A stretch of DNA of 64,000 bases from Agromyces sp. Marseille-P2726 (GCF_902809835.1 NZ_CADDWM010000001.1:1-64000); one strand, 5' to 3'; shown: positions 41,240 to 50,366, numbered from the stretch's first letter. Numbers and translations: made by a program. The notes: generated by a model from the sequence alone, not told the origin.

Positions 41240-44200
41240 ATCAGCATCATTCGCGGCGCGGCGCGCGCGACGGCGCTCCCGACCACCCTCGACGAGATCG
41301 TAGAGCACGGGCAGCACGACGAGGGTGAGGGCGGTCGACGAGACCAGGCCGCCGATCACGACGAGCGCGAGGGGCTGCGAGATGAACCCGCCGCTGCCGG
41401 TGAGTCCGATCGCGAGCGGCAGCAGGGCGAAGATCGTCGCCAGCGCCGTCATGAGGATGGGACGCAGACGCCGGGACGCGCCGTGCAGCAGGGCGTCGCG
41501 CACGTTCATGCCACGGTCGCGGTACTGGTTCACGAGGTCGACGAGCACGATCGCGTTGGTCACGACGATGCCGACGAGCATGAGCACGCCGACGAGCGAT
41601 GCGACGCCGAGCGGGATGCCGGTGATCACCTGCAATGCGATGGCACCGGTCGCCGCGAACGGCACCGACACGAGCAGGAGCAACGGCTGCAGGAGTGAGC
41701 GGAACGTCGCGACCATCACGATGTAGACGATGAGGATCGCGGCGAGCAGCGCGAGCCCGAGCTGCGAGAACGACTCCGCCTGGTCGGCGGAGACGCCGCC
41801 GATGGCGGCGGAGGCACCCGCCGGCAGGTCGGCGGCCTCGATGGCCGCCGACACCTGCGCGCTCGCGGTGCCGAGGTCGTCGTCGTTCGGCGTCGCCGAG
41901 ATCGTCGCGCTGCGAAGGCCCTGCACGGTCGTGACGGATGACGGTCCGTCGACCTCGGCGACGGTCGCGAGCGAGGCCAGCGGCACGATCCCGGTCGGCG
42001 TCGGGATCCCGAGCGCCGAGAGCGCCTCGACCGAGGACGGCGGATCCTGCGACGCCAGGTAGATCGTGAGCGTCTTCTCGTCGATCACCACGGAGCCGGC
42101 CGGCTGCGGCTGCATCGCCGCCGAGACGATGCCGCCGAGCGCGACCTCGGAGTAGCCCGCGGCCGCGGCATCCGCCCGGTTCACCTCCACGGCGATGTAG
42201 CGGCGCGATTCCGACAGGTTCGAGCTGGTCTGGGCGAGCAAGTCGAGCGAGTCGAGCTCCTGCTGCACCGCGTCGGTCGCCGCCCGCAGGTCCTCGGCGT
42301 TCGACGCCGTCACGTCGACCTCGATGTCGTTCGAGGCGCCGAAGCCGCTGGCCGCCGCGAGCGTGATCTCACCGACGTCGTCGAGCTCGGCGAGCTCGGC
42401 GCGGACCGACGCCTGGAGTGCGTCCTGGTCGGCGTCCTCGTCGGTCGTGATCGAGTACGTGATGGTCGAGCCGCCACCGCCGCCGAGGGCGGCCGCGAGC
42501 CCGCGCCCGCCGGAGCCGATCGACGTCTGCACGGTCTCGACGCCCTCGGTGTCGCGGATCACCTGCTCGACCGACTGCGACGCCTCGTCCATCGCCTCGA
42601 GGCTCGTGCCCACGGGCAGTTCCTGCGACACCTGGAAGGTGTTCTGCCCGCTCGAGCCGAGGAAGTTCGTCTTCATGAACGGCACGAGCGCGATGGTGCC
42701 GCCGAGGATCAGCACCGCGATCACCAGGGTGACGACGCCGTGCTTGAGGGTCCACTCGATGATCGGCAGGTAGCCGCGCTGCAGCCGCGTCGGGTGCTCG
42801 AGCTCGTCGGGAACGCCCGCCGAGCCCCGTGAAGGGGGCGTCGCCGCACGGCCGGCGCCGCCGGCGCCCGGTCGCGTGGGCTCGCTCGCCGTGCTCCCGA
42901 CGGGCTCCGCGAGCACCGTGGCGGGCTTGGGCCGGAGCCCCGTGTTTCCGTCGGCGTCCCGAAGCTCGGGCGCGAGCCACACGTCGTCGACGAACGCCGC
43001 CGCCGCGAGCTCCGCTTCGCGCGCCTCCTCGACGCCGGCCTCCGCCTCGGGGCCCGTGCGCCGGAGCTTCGCCGGCTTCAGGAACCAGTACGCGAGCACG
43101 GGAACGATCGTCAGCGACACGAGCAACGAGGCGAGCAGCGCGATGGTCACCGTGAACGAGAACGGTCGGAACAGCTCGCCGGTGACGCCCTCGACGAGCG
43201 CGAGCGGCAGGAACACCGCGACGGTCGTGATCGTCGATGCCGTGATCGCCCCGGCCACCTCGCGCACCGCGCGGACGATGGTCGACGCCTTGTCGGCGCC
43301 CTCGACGAGGTGCCGCTTGATGTTCTCGATGACGACGATGGAGTCGTCGACCACGCGGCCGATGGCGATCGTGAGGGCGCCGAGCGTCAGGATGTTCAGC
43401 GTGTAGTCGGCGGCCTGGAGCCCGATGAAGGTGATCAGCACCGAGGTCGGGATCGAGATCGCCGTCACGAGCGTCGCGCGCACCGAGAGCAGGAAGACGA
43501 GGATCACGATCACCGCGAACACCAGTCCGAGCAGGCCCTCGGTGGCGAGCGACTCGATCGATTGCTCGATGTACGGCGCCTGGTCGAAGACCACGGTGAA
43601 CGAGGCGCCCGGGTTCGTGGTGTCGAGGCTCGCCTCGAGCTCGGGGAGCAGCTCACGCACCGCGTTCGAGACCTCGACCGTGTTCGCGGCCGGCAGCTTC
43701 GTGACCGTGATCGTGAGCGCCGGCTCGCCGTTCACGCGCGAGATGCTGGTCACCGGGTTGTCGGTGAGTTCGACGGATGCCACGTCGGCGATGGTCGTGG
43801 CGACGGGAACGCGCAGCGCGGCCTGACCGCCGTCCGCCTCGGACTCGTCGCCGGCGGCATCCGTCACCGTCTCCGTCTCCGTCGCACCGAGCACCGGCAG
43901 GGCCGCGATCTCGTCGACGCTGCCGATCACCACGCCCGTCTGCACCGCGAAGGTCGAGTCGCCCTCGGTGATGGTTCCCGCCGGCACGAGCAGGCCGTTC
44001 TGCTGCAGCGCGTCGCGGATGGCCTGCTGCGTGATGCCGCGGGCCGCGAGCTCGGCCGGGTTCGGGGTGATCGTGACGCGCTGCCCGACGTCGCCGATGA
44101 GGCTCGCGTCACGCACGCCATCGAGGTCGCGGATCTCGCCGAGGGTCGTGCGGTCGATCTCGTCGGACAGCGCGCTGACGTCGTCGGCGCCCGTCACCGC

Positions 44201-44623
44201 GACCGCGATCACCGGGAAGTCGTCGAGGCTCAGCGCGAGCACGCGCGGGTCGACGTCTTCGGGAAGCTCACCGGCGATGCGGTTCACCGCCGAGAGCAGC
44301 TTCTGCTCGGCGAAGGCGAGGTCGGTGCCGTAGGTGAACACGGCCGTGACGCGCGAGAGGCCGGTCGAGCTCGTGGTGGAGGTCGACTCGAGCCCCGTGA
44401 TGCCCTGGATCGCCGTCTCGATCGGCGTGGAGACATCCGTGTTCACGACATCGGGCGCTGCACCTGGGTAGGACGTGACGATCGAGAGCTGCGGGAACTC
44501 GATCGAGGGTGCGAGCTCCTGCTTGAGGTTGGTCAGGGCGATGCCGCCGAAGATGGCGACGACGACCGTCACCAACGCGATCAGCGCCCGGTTCCTCATG
44601 CTGAGCGCGGCAAGCAGGTGCAT
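41225..44623 (-). CDS. RND-family efflux transporter (AcrB/HAE1-like)
   Basis: A 1132-residue exporter. Seen: first helix MRNRALIALVTVVVAIFGGI, ELAPSIEFPQLSIVTSYPGA, the proton-relay helix region GRVVDDSIVVIENIKRH, VFLPLALVEGVTGELFRPF, a second half starting LKHGVVTLVIAVLILGG and the MLVGIVVTNAIVLVDLVNQY block. A cytoplasmic middle insert (residues about 515-600, Pro/Ala/Gly/Glu-rich) is longer than in E. coli. There is no adaptor or outer channel gene, as usual in Gram-positives. The substrate is unknown. The last residues derive from the dispersed repeat. Confidence 0.92.
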   Translation of the reverse strand: MHLLAALSMRNRALIALVTVVVAIFGGIALTNLKQELAPSIEFPQLSIVTSYPGAAPDVVNTDVSTPIETAIQGITGLESTSTTSSTGLSRVTAVFTYGTDLAFAEQKLLSAVNRIAGELPEDVDPRVLALSLDDFPVIAVAVTGADDVSALSDEIDRTTLGEIRDLDGVRDASLIGDVGQRVTITPNPAELAARGITQQAIRDALQQNGLLVPAGTITEGDSTFAVQTGVVIGSVDEIAALPVLGATETETVTDAAGDESEADGGQAALRVPVATTIADVASVELTDNPVTSISRVNGEPALTITVTKLPAANTVEVSNAVRELLPELEASLDTTNPGASFTVVFDQAPYIEQSIESLATEGLLGLVFAVIVILVFLLSVRATLVTAISIPTSVLITFIGLQAADYTLNILTLGALTIAIGRVVDDSIVVIENIKRHLVEGADKASTIVRAVREVAGAITASTITTVAVFLPLALVEGVTGELFRPFSFTVTIALLASLLVSLTIVPVLAYWFLKPAKLRRTGPEAEAGVEEAREAELAAAAFVDDVWLAPELRDADGNTGLRPKPATVLAEPVGSTASEPTRPGAGGAGRAATPPSRGSAGVPDELEHPTRLQRGYLPIIEWTLKHGVVTLVIAVLILGGTIALVPFMKTNFLGSSGQNTFQVSQELPVGTSLEAMDEASQSVEQVIRDTEGVETVQTSIGSGGRGLAAALGGGGGSTITYSITTDEDADQDALQASVRAELAELDDVGEITLAAASGFGASNDIEVDVTASNAEDLRAATDAVQQELDSLDLLAQTSSNLSESRRYIAVEVNRADAAAAGYSEVALGGIVSAAMQPQPAGSVVIDEKTLTIYLASQDPPSSVEALSALGIPTPTGIVPLASLATVAEVDGPSSVTTVQGLRSATISATPNDDDLGTASAQVSAAIEAADLPAGASAAIGGVSADQAESFSQLGLALLAAILIVYIVMVATFRSLLQPLLLLVSVPFAATGAIALQVITGIPLGVASLVGVLMLVGIVVTNAIVLVDLVNQYRDRGMNVRDALLHGASRRLRPILMTALATIFALLPLAIGLTGSGGFISQPLALVVIGGLVSSTALTLVVLPVLYDLVEGGRERRRARRAANDADPVIV

Positions 44624-44761
44624 CCCACGATTCTCGCAGGGGCGTGGGCTCCCGATGTCACGGGCAGCTGGGAGTCAGGCGGCCGACATGCCGGCACGCG
44701 CGGCGATGCTGGACGAACGCCCGCCCGTTTCGGTACGGTCGAGACCAGATCAGGGGGTGCG

Positions 44762-45724
44762 ATGGGGTCAGGGTCAGCGGATGCCGCTCGGCACGTGCCG
44801 TGGCTTCGTTGGGTGCTCCTCGCGCTCGTCATCTGCGCCGCCTGGCTGATCATCGGTCTCTTCTCGTCCACGTCGAGCGCCGCCGCCGACGAACGCGATC
44901 CCTCCGGACTCCTCGGAACGGCCGGTTCCGCGCTCGGCGGCGTGACCTCGATCACCGGCGCCGTCGGCGGAGCCCTCGGCAATGCGGTCGACACCGTCGC
45001 CGAGCCGGTGTCCGCGGTGCTCGAGCCCGTCGTGGCGGACGCGCCCGCGCCCGTCGGCGGTGCGATCGCCGACCTGGTCGACACCTCCGACCTCATGGGT
45101 GGCGGCGTTGTGGGCACCATCACCACGCCGGCGACCGAATTGCTCGACGGTGCGGTCGGCGCCGTGCCGATCGTCGGCGGCCTGGTCGGCGACGGCGCGC
45201 TCGGCAGCGTCGTCGACCCCGTGGCCGGCCTCGTCGACGGCACCTTGGCCACCGTGGTCGGATCGGCGCCACGGCTCCCGACCGAGGGCAGCGGCGTGAT
45301 CCCCCAGCTGCCCGAGATTCCGCTCGCCCCGAGCACCGAGGCGCCCGGCCCGTCGGTCGCGCCGGGCGGCGGCGCACCCGTTCCGAGCGCTTCGGATACC
45401 GCGGCGGCGCATGGTCAGGCGATCGGCTCGTGGCCCGGTGCTGCGAGCCCGGCTGGGCCGGGCGGCACGGCCGGCGGTACGACCGCGCCTGCCGGCGGCG
45501 GCGGTCCACTCCGCGGTGAGGCGCCAGCCGTGCCCGCCGTTCCCCAGGGCGGTTCGGGCGCGGGCGGTACCGGCGCCTCTGGCTCCGGAGCAGGGGCATC
45601 CGGAACCTCCGACGCGACGTCGGCGGCCCTCGAACTCGACGCGCTCGCATCGCTGGTGCTCCACTCGGTCGACGACGAACTGCCGTCGTCGCCGGTGTAC
45701 GACACCGATTCCACCCCTGACTGA
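44762..45724 (+). CDS. Secreted or membrane-anchored Ala/Gly/Pro-rich protein, unrecognised
   Basis: A 320-residue protein not recognised as a known family. Seen: one N-terminal hydrophobic segment (WVLLALVICAAWLIIGLFSS, about residues 17-36), then a region rich in Val-Gly-Gly-Ala blocks (GLLGTAGSALGGVTSITGAV) and a Pro/Ser/Gly-rich second half. ATG 44762 with AGGGGG at 44753-44758. Its neighbour is a chaplin-like surface protein, so a cell-surface role is likely. Val/Gly-rich periodicity resembles low-complexity coat proteins. Confidence 0.7.
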   Translation: MGSGSADAARHVPWLRWVLLALVICAAWLIIGLFSSTSSAAADERDPSGLLGTAGSALGGVTSITGAVGGALGNAVDTVAEPVSAVLEPVVADAPAPVGGAIADLVDTSDLMGGGVVGTITTPATELLDGAVGAVPIVGGLVGDGALGSVVDPVAGLVDGTLATVVGSAPRLPTEGSGVIPQLPEIPLAPSTEAPGPSVAPGGGAPVPSASDTAAAHGQAIGSWPGAASPAGPGGTAGGTTAPAGGGGPLRGEAPAVPAVPQGGSGAGGTGASGSGAGASGTSDATSAALELDALASLVLHSVDDELPSSPVYDTDSTPD

Positions 45725-45825
45725 CGGGAACCGGTCCGCCGGCACGAACCCTCGTGCTTCGGCGGAAGACGGTCATCGCTCCCTGCCCGGGAGCGACAAC
45801 TCCCATCAGTCAGGAGGACTGGAAC

Positions 45826-46842
45826 ATGAAGAGAATGGCTCTGAGGGCGCTGTACGCGACCCTCTTCACCGGGGGGCTCATGCTCCTCGGGGCCGGCGTC
45901 GCACACGCTTCGGAGACGAGCGGCGACGACGGCATCTGGGCGGTCACGTCGGGTGAGGACTCGATCCTCGGCGGGACGCAGGCGCTCATCGACGTGTCGC
46001 TCCCCATCACCGTCAGCGGCAATGCGATCTCGGTCATCGGCGACTCGTCGACCGACGACGTCGTGACCAAGGTCGCCACAGGCGGCTCAGGCGAGGGCGG
46101 TGCCCCATCAGCCGTCACCGACGGCGAGGACTCCATCCTCGGCGGCACGCAACTGCTCGCCGACCTCGACCTGCCCGTGACGATCGCGGGCAACGCGGTC
46201 TCGGTCATCGGAGACAGCACGTCGACGGATGCCACGACGGTCGTGCTACCCGGAGCCGGGGGCGGCTCCGCACTGACGGACGGTTCGGACGGGCTGCTCG
46301 GGGGAACACAGCTCGTTCCGAACCTGTCCCTGCCCATCACCATCGGCGGCAACGCCGTCTCGGTGATCGGCGACAGCACGACGGACGATTCGACGACGAT
46401 CGTCGTGCCGGGCAACCCGGACCCGAAGGACCCGGCCGACCCGAAGGACCCGGCCGACCCGAAGGACCCGGCCGACCCGAAGGACCCGGCCGACCCGAAG
46501 GACCCGGCCGACCCGAAGGACCCGGCCGACCCGACCGATCCCGGTGATCCGAGGGACTGCATCCGTCCGGTTGTCCCGACCGATGACACGGGTCGCAGTG
46601 AATCGGTCGAGCCGACCGACGCCACCGCTGCCGTCGGGTCGCCGCAAGGGTCGGATCAGGGCGAGATGTGCATCGCCGCGTCGACGGCGAGCGCGCCGGG
46701 AACGTCGGTCATCGCGGCATCCGCGAGTCGCCCGCTCAGCGAGGTGGAGGCGATGGCCGACCTCGGGATGATCGCGCTCGCGATCCTCGGCGGGGTCGCA
46801 TTGGCCGCGGTGGGCGCACGCAGGTTCTCGATGCGGCGCTGA
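45826..46842 (+). CDS. Chaplin-like repeat surface protein with DPKDPA stalk
   Basis: A 338-residue protein. Seen: signal peptide (about 1-28); three repeats at 43-75, 100-132 and 153-185, each SILGGTQ, a gap, SLPITVSGNAISVIGDS, which resembles the chaplin core (vPvnVcGNsvnviG) without its Cys residues; then six perfect DPKDPA units (199-234); a Ser/Thr-rich spacer; and a C-terminal helix (MIALAILGGVALAAVGA) with RRFSMRR. No LPxTG is seen. Chaplins are amyloid-forming surface proteins of aerial filaments. ATG with AGGAGG at 45812-45817. Confidence 0.78.
   Translation: MKRMALRALYATLFTGGLMLLGAGVAHASETSGDDGIWAVTSGEDSILGGTQALIDVSLPITVSGNAISVIGDSSTDDVVTKVATGGSGEGGAPSAVTDGEDSILGGTQLLADLDLPVTIAGNAVSVIGDSTSTDATTVVLPGAGGGSALTDGSDGLLGGTQLVPNLSLPITIGGNAVSVIGDSTTDDSTTIVVPGNPDPKDPADPKDPADPKDPADPKDPADPKDPADPKDPADPTDPGDPRDCIRPVVPTDDTGRSESVEPTDATAAVGSPQGSDQGEMCIAASTASAPGTSVIAASASRPLSEVEAMADLGMIALAILGGVALAAVGARRFSMRR
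46420..46527 (+). repeat. 18-bp perfect tandem repeat coding DPKDPA
   Basis: Six identical copies of GACCCGAAGGACCCGGCC, followed by a diverged one (GACCCGACCGATCCC). Perfect identity at the DNA level points to very recent expansion. Confidence 0.93.
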
Positions 46843-46914
46843 CCGCGTGAGAGGACGGCGGGGCGGCGGAGGGTTCGGGGACCGACGCCGTCCCGCTCTT
46901 CGGGCGTGCCCGCC

Positions 46915-48354
46915 CTAGACGACCGACGCGAGCAGGGCCGGCTCGGGCTCGACCACCGGCGAGTGCGCGAGCGATCGCCACGTTCGGGCGAGCGCCGCCA
47001 CCGCGGCATCCGTCGTCTCGGGGGAGTAGCAGATCGGCAGGCGCAGGAACCGCTCGAATGCCCCGTCGACGCCGAAGCGCGGCCCCGCGGCCACGATGAG
47101 CCCCTCGCGCCGAGCGGCGAGCGCGGGCTGCGAACTGACGGGCGAGCCGAGACCGATCCAGGTCACGATGCCGCCGTCGACATGTGGCACGTCCCACTCG
47201 GGGAAGGTGGTCGCGAGCAGGCGCTCGAGCCGATCGCGACCGGCGCGCAGCTGCTCGCGACGAAGCTCGATGATCTCGTCCATGCGCCCGAGCAGGCGGG
47301 TGACGATGAGCTGTTCGAGGATCGGGGTGCCGAGGTCGCCCGGCGAACGCACGGCGAGCAGGCGTCGGATGAGCGGGCGATCGGCACGGATCCAGCCGAC
47401 CCGGATGCCGCCCCAGACCGATTTCCCGACCGAGCCCACCATGACCGCCGCGCCGTCGGCCGCCATGGGCGGGAACGCTCGCGCACGATCGATGTCGAGC
47501 TCCGCGGTCGTCTCGTCGGCGATCACGACCGTGCCCTGGCGCGCCGCCGCATCGAGCGCCTGCGCCCTCGCCTCGCGGCTCATCGTGCGGCCTGTCGGGT
47601 TCTGGAAATCGGGAATGAGGTACGCGGCGACCGGATTGGAGTGCCGGATCGCCTGCACCAGCGCCGCGGTCTCCTCGCGTTCGTCGACGCCCCGACCTTG
47701 CGGCGCGACCGGCACCGGCACGAGACGCGCTCCCGCCGCGCGGAACGCCTCGTACGCATGCGGATACGTGGGCACCTCGATGAGCGCGCGGTCGCCACGA
47801 CCGACGAGCGCACGCGAGAGCAGGGCGATCGCGTGCTGGGCCCCGATGGTGACCATGATCTGGTCGGGTGAGGTGGGCAGCCCCCGCGTGGTGTACCGAT
47901 CGGCGATCGCCTCGCGGAGCACGATCTGGCCGATCGGGTCGAACCCGGCGTCGCCCAGGTAGCCCGGAAGGTCGTCGACCGCCTGCCGGGCCACATCGGG
48001 GAGCCACGGCAGTGCCGACGGCGACGCCTTCGAGAAGTCGATGTACTCGCTCTCGAGGGGAGCCGGGAGGATCGCGGGCGCACCCGGGAGGCGGGCGACG
48101 CTGCCCGACCCGCGCACGCTGTGCAGCAGCCCCTGCTCCCGCAGGTGACGGTAGGCGGCCGTGACCGTCGTGCGGCTGATGCCGAGGCGCTCGGCGAGAT
48201 CGCGCTCGGCGGGGATGCGCGTGTCGACGGCGATACGCCCGTCGACGATGAGGAGCCGGATGCGTTCGGCGAGTGCTTCATAGGCATTTCCGGTTCCGCG
48301 CCAGTCGCCGAGCAGGAGCTCGAGCGACCGCGCGGTGAGCGCGAGGTCAGCCAT
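46915..48354 (-). CDS. MocR-type GntR/aminotransferase regulator (YczR-like)
   Basis: A 479-residue protein. Seen: N-terminal GntR wHTH (YEALAERIRLLIVDGRIAVD, AERLGISRTTVTAAYRHL) and a C-terminal fold-type I aminotransferase domain with PLP-lysine motif GSVGKSVWGGIRVGWIR and IPDFQNPTGRTMS. Known: YczR-type MocR regulators sit divergent to a DUF161 membrane gene, as here, and respond to vitamin B6 vitamers. Repeated AAAGTGGCT-like boxes lie immediately upstream, so autoregulation is likely. Confidence 0.92.
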   Translation of the reverse strand: MADLALTARSLELLLGDWRGTGNAYEALAERIRLLIVDGRIAVDTRIPAERDLAERLGISRTTVTAAYRHLREQGLLHSVRGSGSVARLPGAPAILPAPLESEYIDFSKASPSALPWLPDVARQAVDDLPGYLGDAGFDPIGQIVLREAIADRYTTRGLPTSPDQIMVTIGAQHAIALLSRALVGRGDRALIEVPTYPHAYEAFRAAGARLVPVPVAPQGRGVDEREETAALVQAIRHSNPVAAYLIPDFQNPTGRTMSREARAQALDAAARQGTVVIADETTAELDIDRARAFPPMAADGAAVMVGSVGKSVWGGIRVGWIRADRPLIRRLLAVRSPGDLGTPILEQLIVTRLLGRMDEIIELRREQLRAGRDRLERLLATTFPEWDVPHVDGGIVTWIGLGSPVSSQPALAARREGLIVAAGPRFGVDGAFERFLRLPICYSPETTDAAVAALARTWRSLAHSPVVEPEPALLASVV

Positions 48355-48356
48355 AA

Positions 48357-48394
48357 AGCCACTTTACGGTGATTGGTACTTTGCGAAAAGGCCA
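48357..48394. promoter_or_regulatory. Candidate MocR operator boxes between the YczR-like and YczE-like genes
   Basis: AGCCACTTT (48357-48365; reads AAAGTGGCT on the other strand), TGGTACTTT (48374-48382; AAAGTACCA) and AAAAGGCCA (48386-48394) are three related 9-bp boxes in a markedly AT-richer 60-bp gap. They resemble PdxR/MocR half-sites (AAAGTGG). A further ATTGG/CCAAT set follows to 48413. Confidence 0.5.
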
Positions 48395-48416
48395 ATCTTG
48401 GAATTGGATTGGTTCC

Positions 48417-49127
48417 ATGCTTCGCCTCCTCCGCCGGCCTTCCGATCCTGCTCCGGTGCTCGTACGCCGCTTCCTCCAGCTCTTCGTCGGGCTGTTCCTG
48501 TACGGCATCGCCATCGCGATGATCGTGCGCGGCGAGCTCGGCGTGGCCCCGTGGGACGTTCTGACCCAGGGCATCGCGAAGCAGACCGGGCTCAGCTTCG
48601 GCCTGATCACGGTCATCACGAGCGGCGTCGTGCTGCTCCTGTGGATCCCGATCCGGCAGCGGCTCGGGTTCGGCACCGTCATGAACGCCCTTCTGGTGGG
48701 GCCGGCCGCCGATGTCGGACTGTGGTTGATCCCGCCGGGGCTCGACCTGTGGGTGCGGGTCCTCCTGCTCCCCGCCGGCATCGTGGTGCTCGCGATCGCG
48801 ACCGGGCTCTACATCGGTGCGCACTTCGGCCCTGGACCGCGCGACGGCTTGATGACGGGCCTGCACCGCGTCACCGGTTGGAAGATCTGGATCGTCCGCA
48901 CGGGCATCGAGGTCTTCGTGCTCGGCGCGGGCTGGTTGCTCGGCGGCAACGCCGGCATCGGCACCGTTGCCTTCGCGCTCCTGATCGGGCCGCTCTGCGG
49001 CTACACGATCCCGCTGTTCGCGATCAAGCGTGCGGAACGAGCACCGCGAACGGATACCGCGGAAGCGGCGGCCAGCCGGTGGTCGAGTAGCGCCGGCCGC
49101 AGGCCGACGCGTATCGAGACCCAATGA
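48417..49127 (+). CDS. DUF161 membrane protein (YczE-like) with repeat-derived C-terminus
   Basis: A 236-residue protein with five hydrophobic segments. Seen: GVAPWDVLTQGIAKQTGLSFG, the YczE family hallmark, and FGPGPRDGLMTGLHRVTG. It is divergent from a YczR-like MocR regulator; a role in vitamin B6 precursor transport has been proposed for such pairs. Odd: after KRAERAPR the last about 20 residues (SRWSSSAGRRPTRIETQ) and the TGA stop are read from the dispersed repeat. ATG 48417 chosen over 48369 because the upstream part overlaps the operator. Confidence 0.88.
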   Translation: MLRLLRRPSDPAPVLVRRFLQLFVGLFLYGIAIAMIVRGELGVAPWDVLTQGIAKQTGLSFGLITVITSGVVLLLWIPIRQRLGFGTVMNALLVGPAADVGLWLIPPGLDLWVRVLLLPAGIVVLAIATGLYIGAHFGPGPRDGLMTGLHRVTGWKIWIVRTGIEVFVLGAGWLLGGNAGIGTVAFALLIGPLCGYTIPLFAIKRAERAPRTDTAEAAASRWSSSAGRRPTRIETQ

Positions 49128-49314
49128 CCGAGCCCCTGCCGGTGGTCGAGTAGCGCCGGCCGCAGGCCGACGCGTATCGAGACCCGATGACCAGGCCCCT
49201 GCCGGTGGTCGAGTAGCGCCGGCCGCAGGCCGACGCGTATCGAGACCCGATGACCAGGCCCCTGCCGGTGGTCGAGTAGCGACGGCCGCAGGCCGACGCG
49301 TATCGAGACCAGAT
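49075..49314 (+). repeat. 63-bp tandem array of the dispersed repeat (plus orientation, GGCC core)
   Basis: Four units beginning at 49075, 49138, 49201 and 49264: GCCGGTGGTCGAGTAGCG, core CGGCCGCAGGCCG, then ACGCGTATCGAGACC. The core stem is GGCC/GGCC, unlike CCGG/CCGG elsewhere, while both ends are unchanged. The first unit codes for the tail of the YczE-like gene. Confidence 0.92.
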
Positions 49315-49545
49315 GCCGCGTCTCGATACGCGTCGCGCTCCGCGCGTCGCAACTCGACGGCCGACAGACCAGACGCTGCGTCTCGATACGCGTCGCGCTC
49401 CGCGCGTCGCAACTCGACGACCGAAAGACCAGATGCCGCGTCGATACGCGTCGCGCTCCGCGCGTCGCAACTCGACGACCGACAGACCTGATGCCGCGTC
49501 TCGATACGCGTCGCGCTCCGCGCGTCGCAACTCGACGACCGGTGA
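49315..49545 (-). repeat. Second tandem array, opposite orientation, different core
   Basis: Four units of about 58-60 bp: GCGTCTCGATACGCGTCG, core CGCGCTCCGCGCG, then TCGCAACTCGACGACCG, separated by CAGACC(A/T)GATGC-like spacers. With the previous array this fills the whole 424-bp gap 49128-49551; no gene is seen there. Confidence 0.92.
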
Positions 49546-49551
49546 GCGGCG

Positions 49552-50310
49552 CTACAGGTTGCGCTCCGCGTACGCGGTCATCGCGTCGCGGACGAACTCG
49601 GCGCCTTCGCGGCCGCCGTAGTTCGCGCCGAAGCGCTCATCGGCCACGTACATCTCCGCGAGGCCGAGGAAGTACTCCCTCGACGGGCCGCCCGCGCCGC
49701 CGCCGGGTGTGCCGGGGATGTCGCGGAGCCAGTCGAAGTGGCGCTGCGCGAGCGCCTGCGCCTCTTCTCCCGCTGGGTCGACACCCCGCTCGTGCGCCGA
49801 GATCCAGTCGGCGCCGAGCTGCGTCGCGCGCTGCTGCCAGGCCGCCTTGTCTTCAGCGGTCAGCGAGCGCCACCACGCGTCGCTCTTCGCGTACGCCTCC
49901 TTGCCCCAACGCTCCTCGACCTCCTCCTTGTACTGCGTGTGGTCGAAGCCGTCGAACATGTTCTCTGCCATCAGTCGTTCACCTCCTTCTAGTGCTCCGA
50001 TGGTGCGTTCGACCGACGCGATCTGCCGCGCCAGTCGGTCGCGCTCCTGCTGCAGCCAACCGAGGTGGGTTCTCAGGGCGTGCGGAGCGCTCTCCTCCTG
50101 GGCGAGCACGTCGGCGATCGCGGGGAGCCCGAGCCCGAGCTCGCGCAGCAGCAGGATTCGCTGCAGTCGCAGGAGCGCCGGCTCGTCGTAGTACCGATAT
50201 CCGTTCGCGCCGATGCGCGCCGGCGCGAGCAGCCCGATGTCGTCGTAGTGACGAAGGGTGCGACTCGTCGTGCCGGCGAGCTTGGCGATCTCCTGGATCG
50301 ACCAGTCCAC
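49552..50310 (-). CDS. MerR-family regulator with TipAS-like ligand domain
   Basis: A 252-residue protein. Seen: MerR HTH (WSIQEIAKLAGTTSRTLRHY, DIGLLAPARIGANGYRYY), a coiled dimer helix, and a C-terminal TipAS domain (MFDGFDHTQYKEEVEERWG, AYAKSDAWWRSL). TipA proteins bind thiopeptides and other drugs and activate their own promoter. A MerR-style spacer palindrome lies upstream at 50367-50381. Confidence 0.92.
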   Translation of the reverse strand: MDWSIQEIAKLAGTTSRTLRHYDDIGLLAPARIGANGYRYYDEPALLRLQRILLLRELGLGLPAIADVLAQEESAPHALRTHLGWLQQERDRLARQIASVERTIGALEGGERLMAENMFDGFDHTQYKEEVEERWGKEAYAKSDAWWRSLTAEDKAAWQQRATQLGADWISAHERGVDPAGEEAQALAQRHFDWLRDIPGTPGGGAGGPSREYFLGLAEMYVADERFGANYGGREGAEFVRDAMTAYAERNL

Positions 50311-50366
50311 GGCGGGCTCCTCTCACGATCGTCGGGGTTGCTCCCCCGCGATTGCCACGCTAGAGG

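Noticed and set aside
46420..46527. Perfect DPKDPA tandem repeat as an assembly artefact.
   Set aside because: The frame is kept, a diverged seventh copy follows, and acidic-Pro stalk repeats are common in surface proteins. Read-level copy number still could differ.
49075..49545. CRISPR-like array.
   Set aside because: Regular spacing is seen, but the spacers are short and almost identical, the units are larger palindromes, orientation flips in the middle, the same units occur singly elsewhere, and no cas gene is present.
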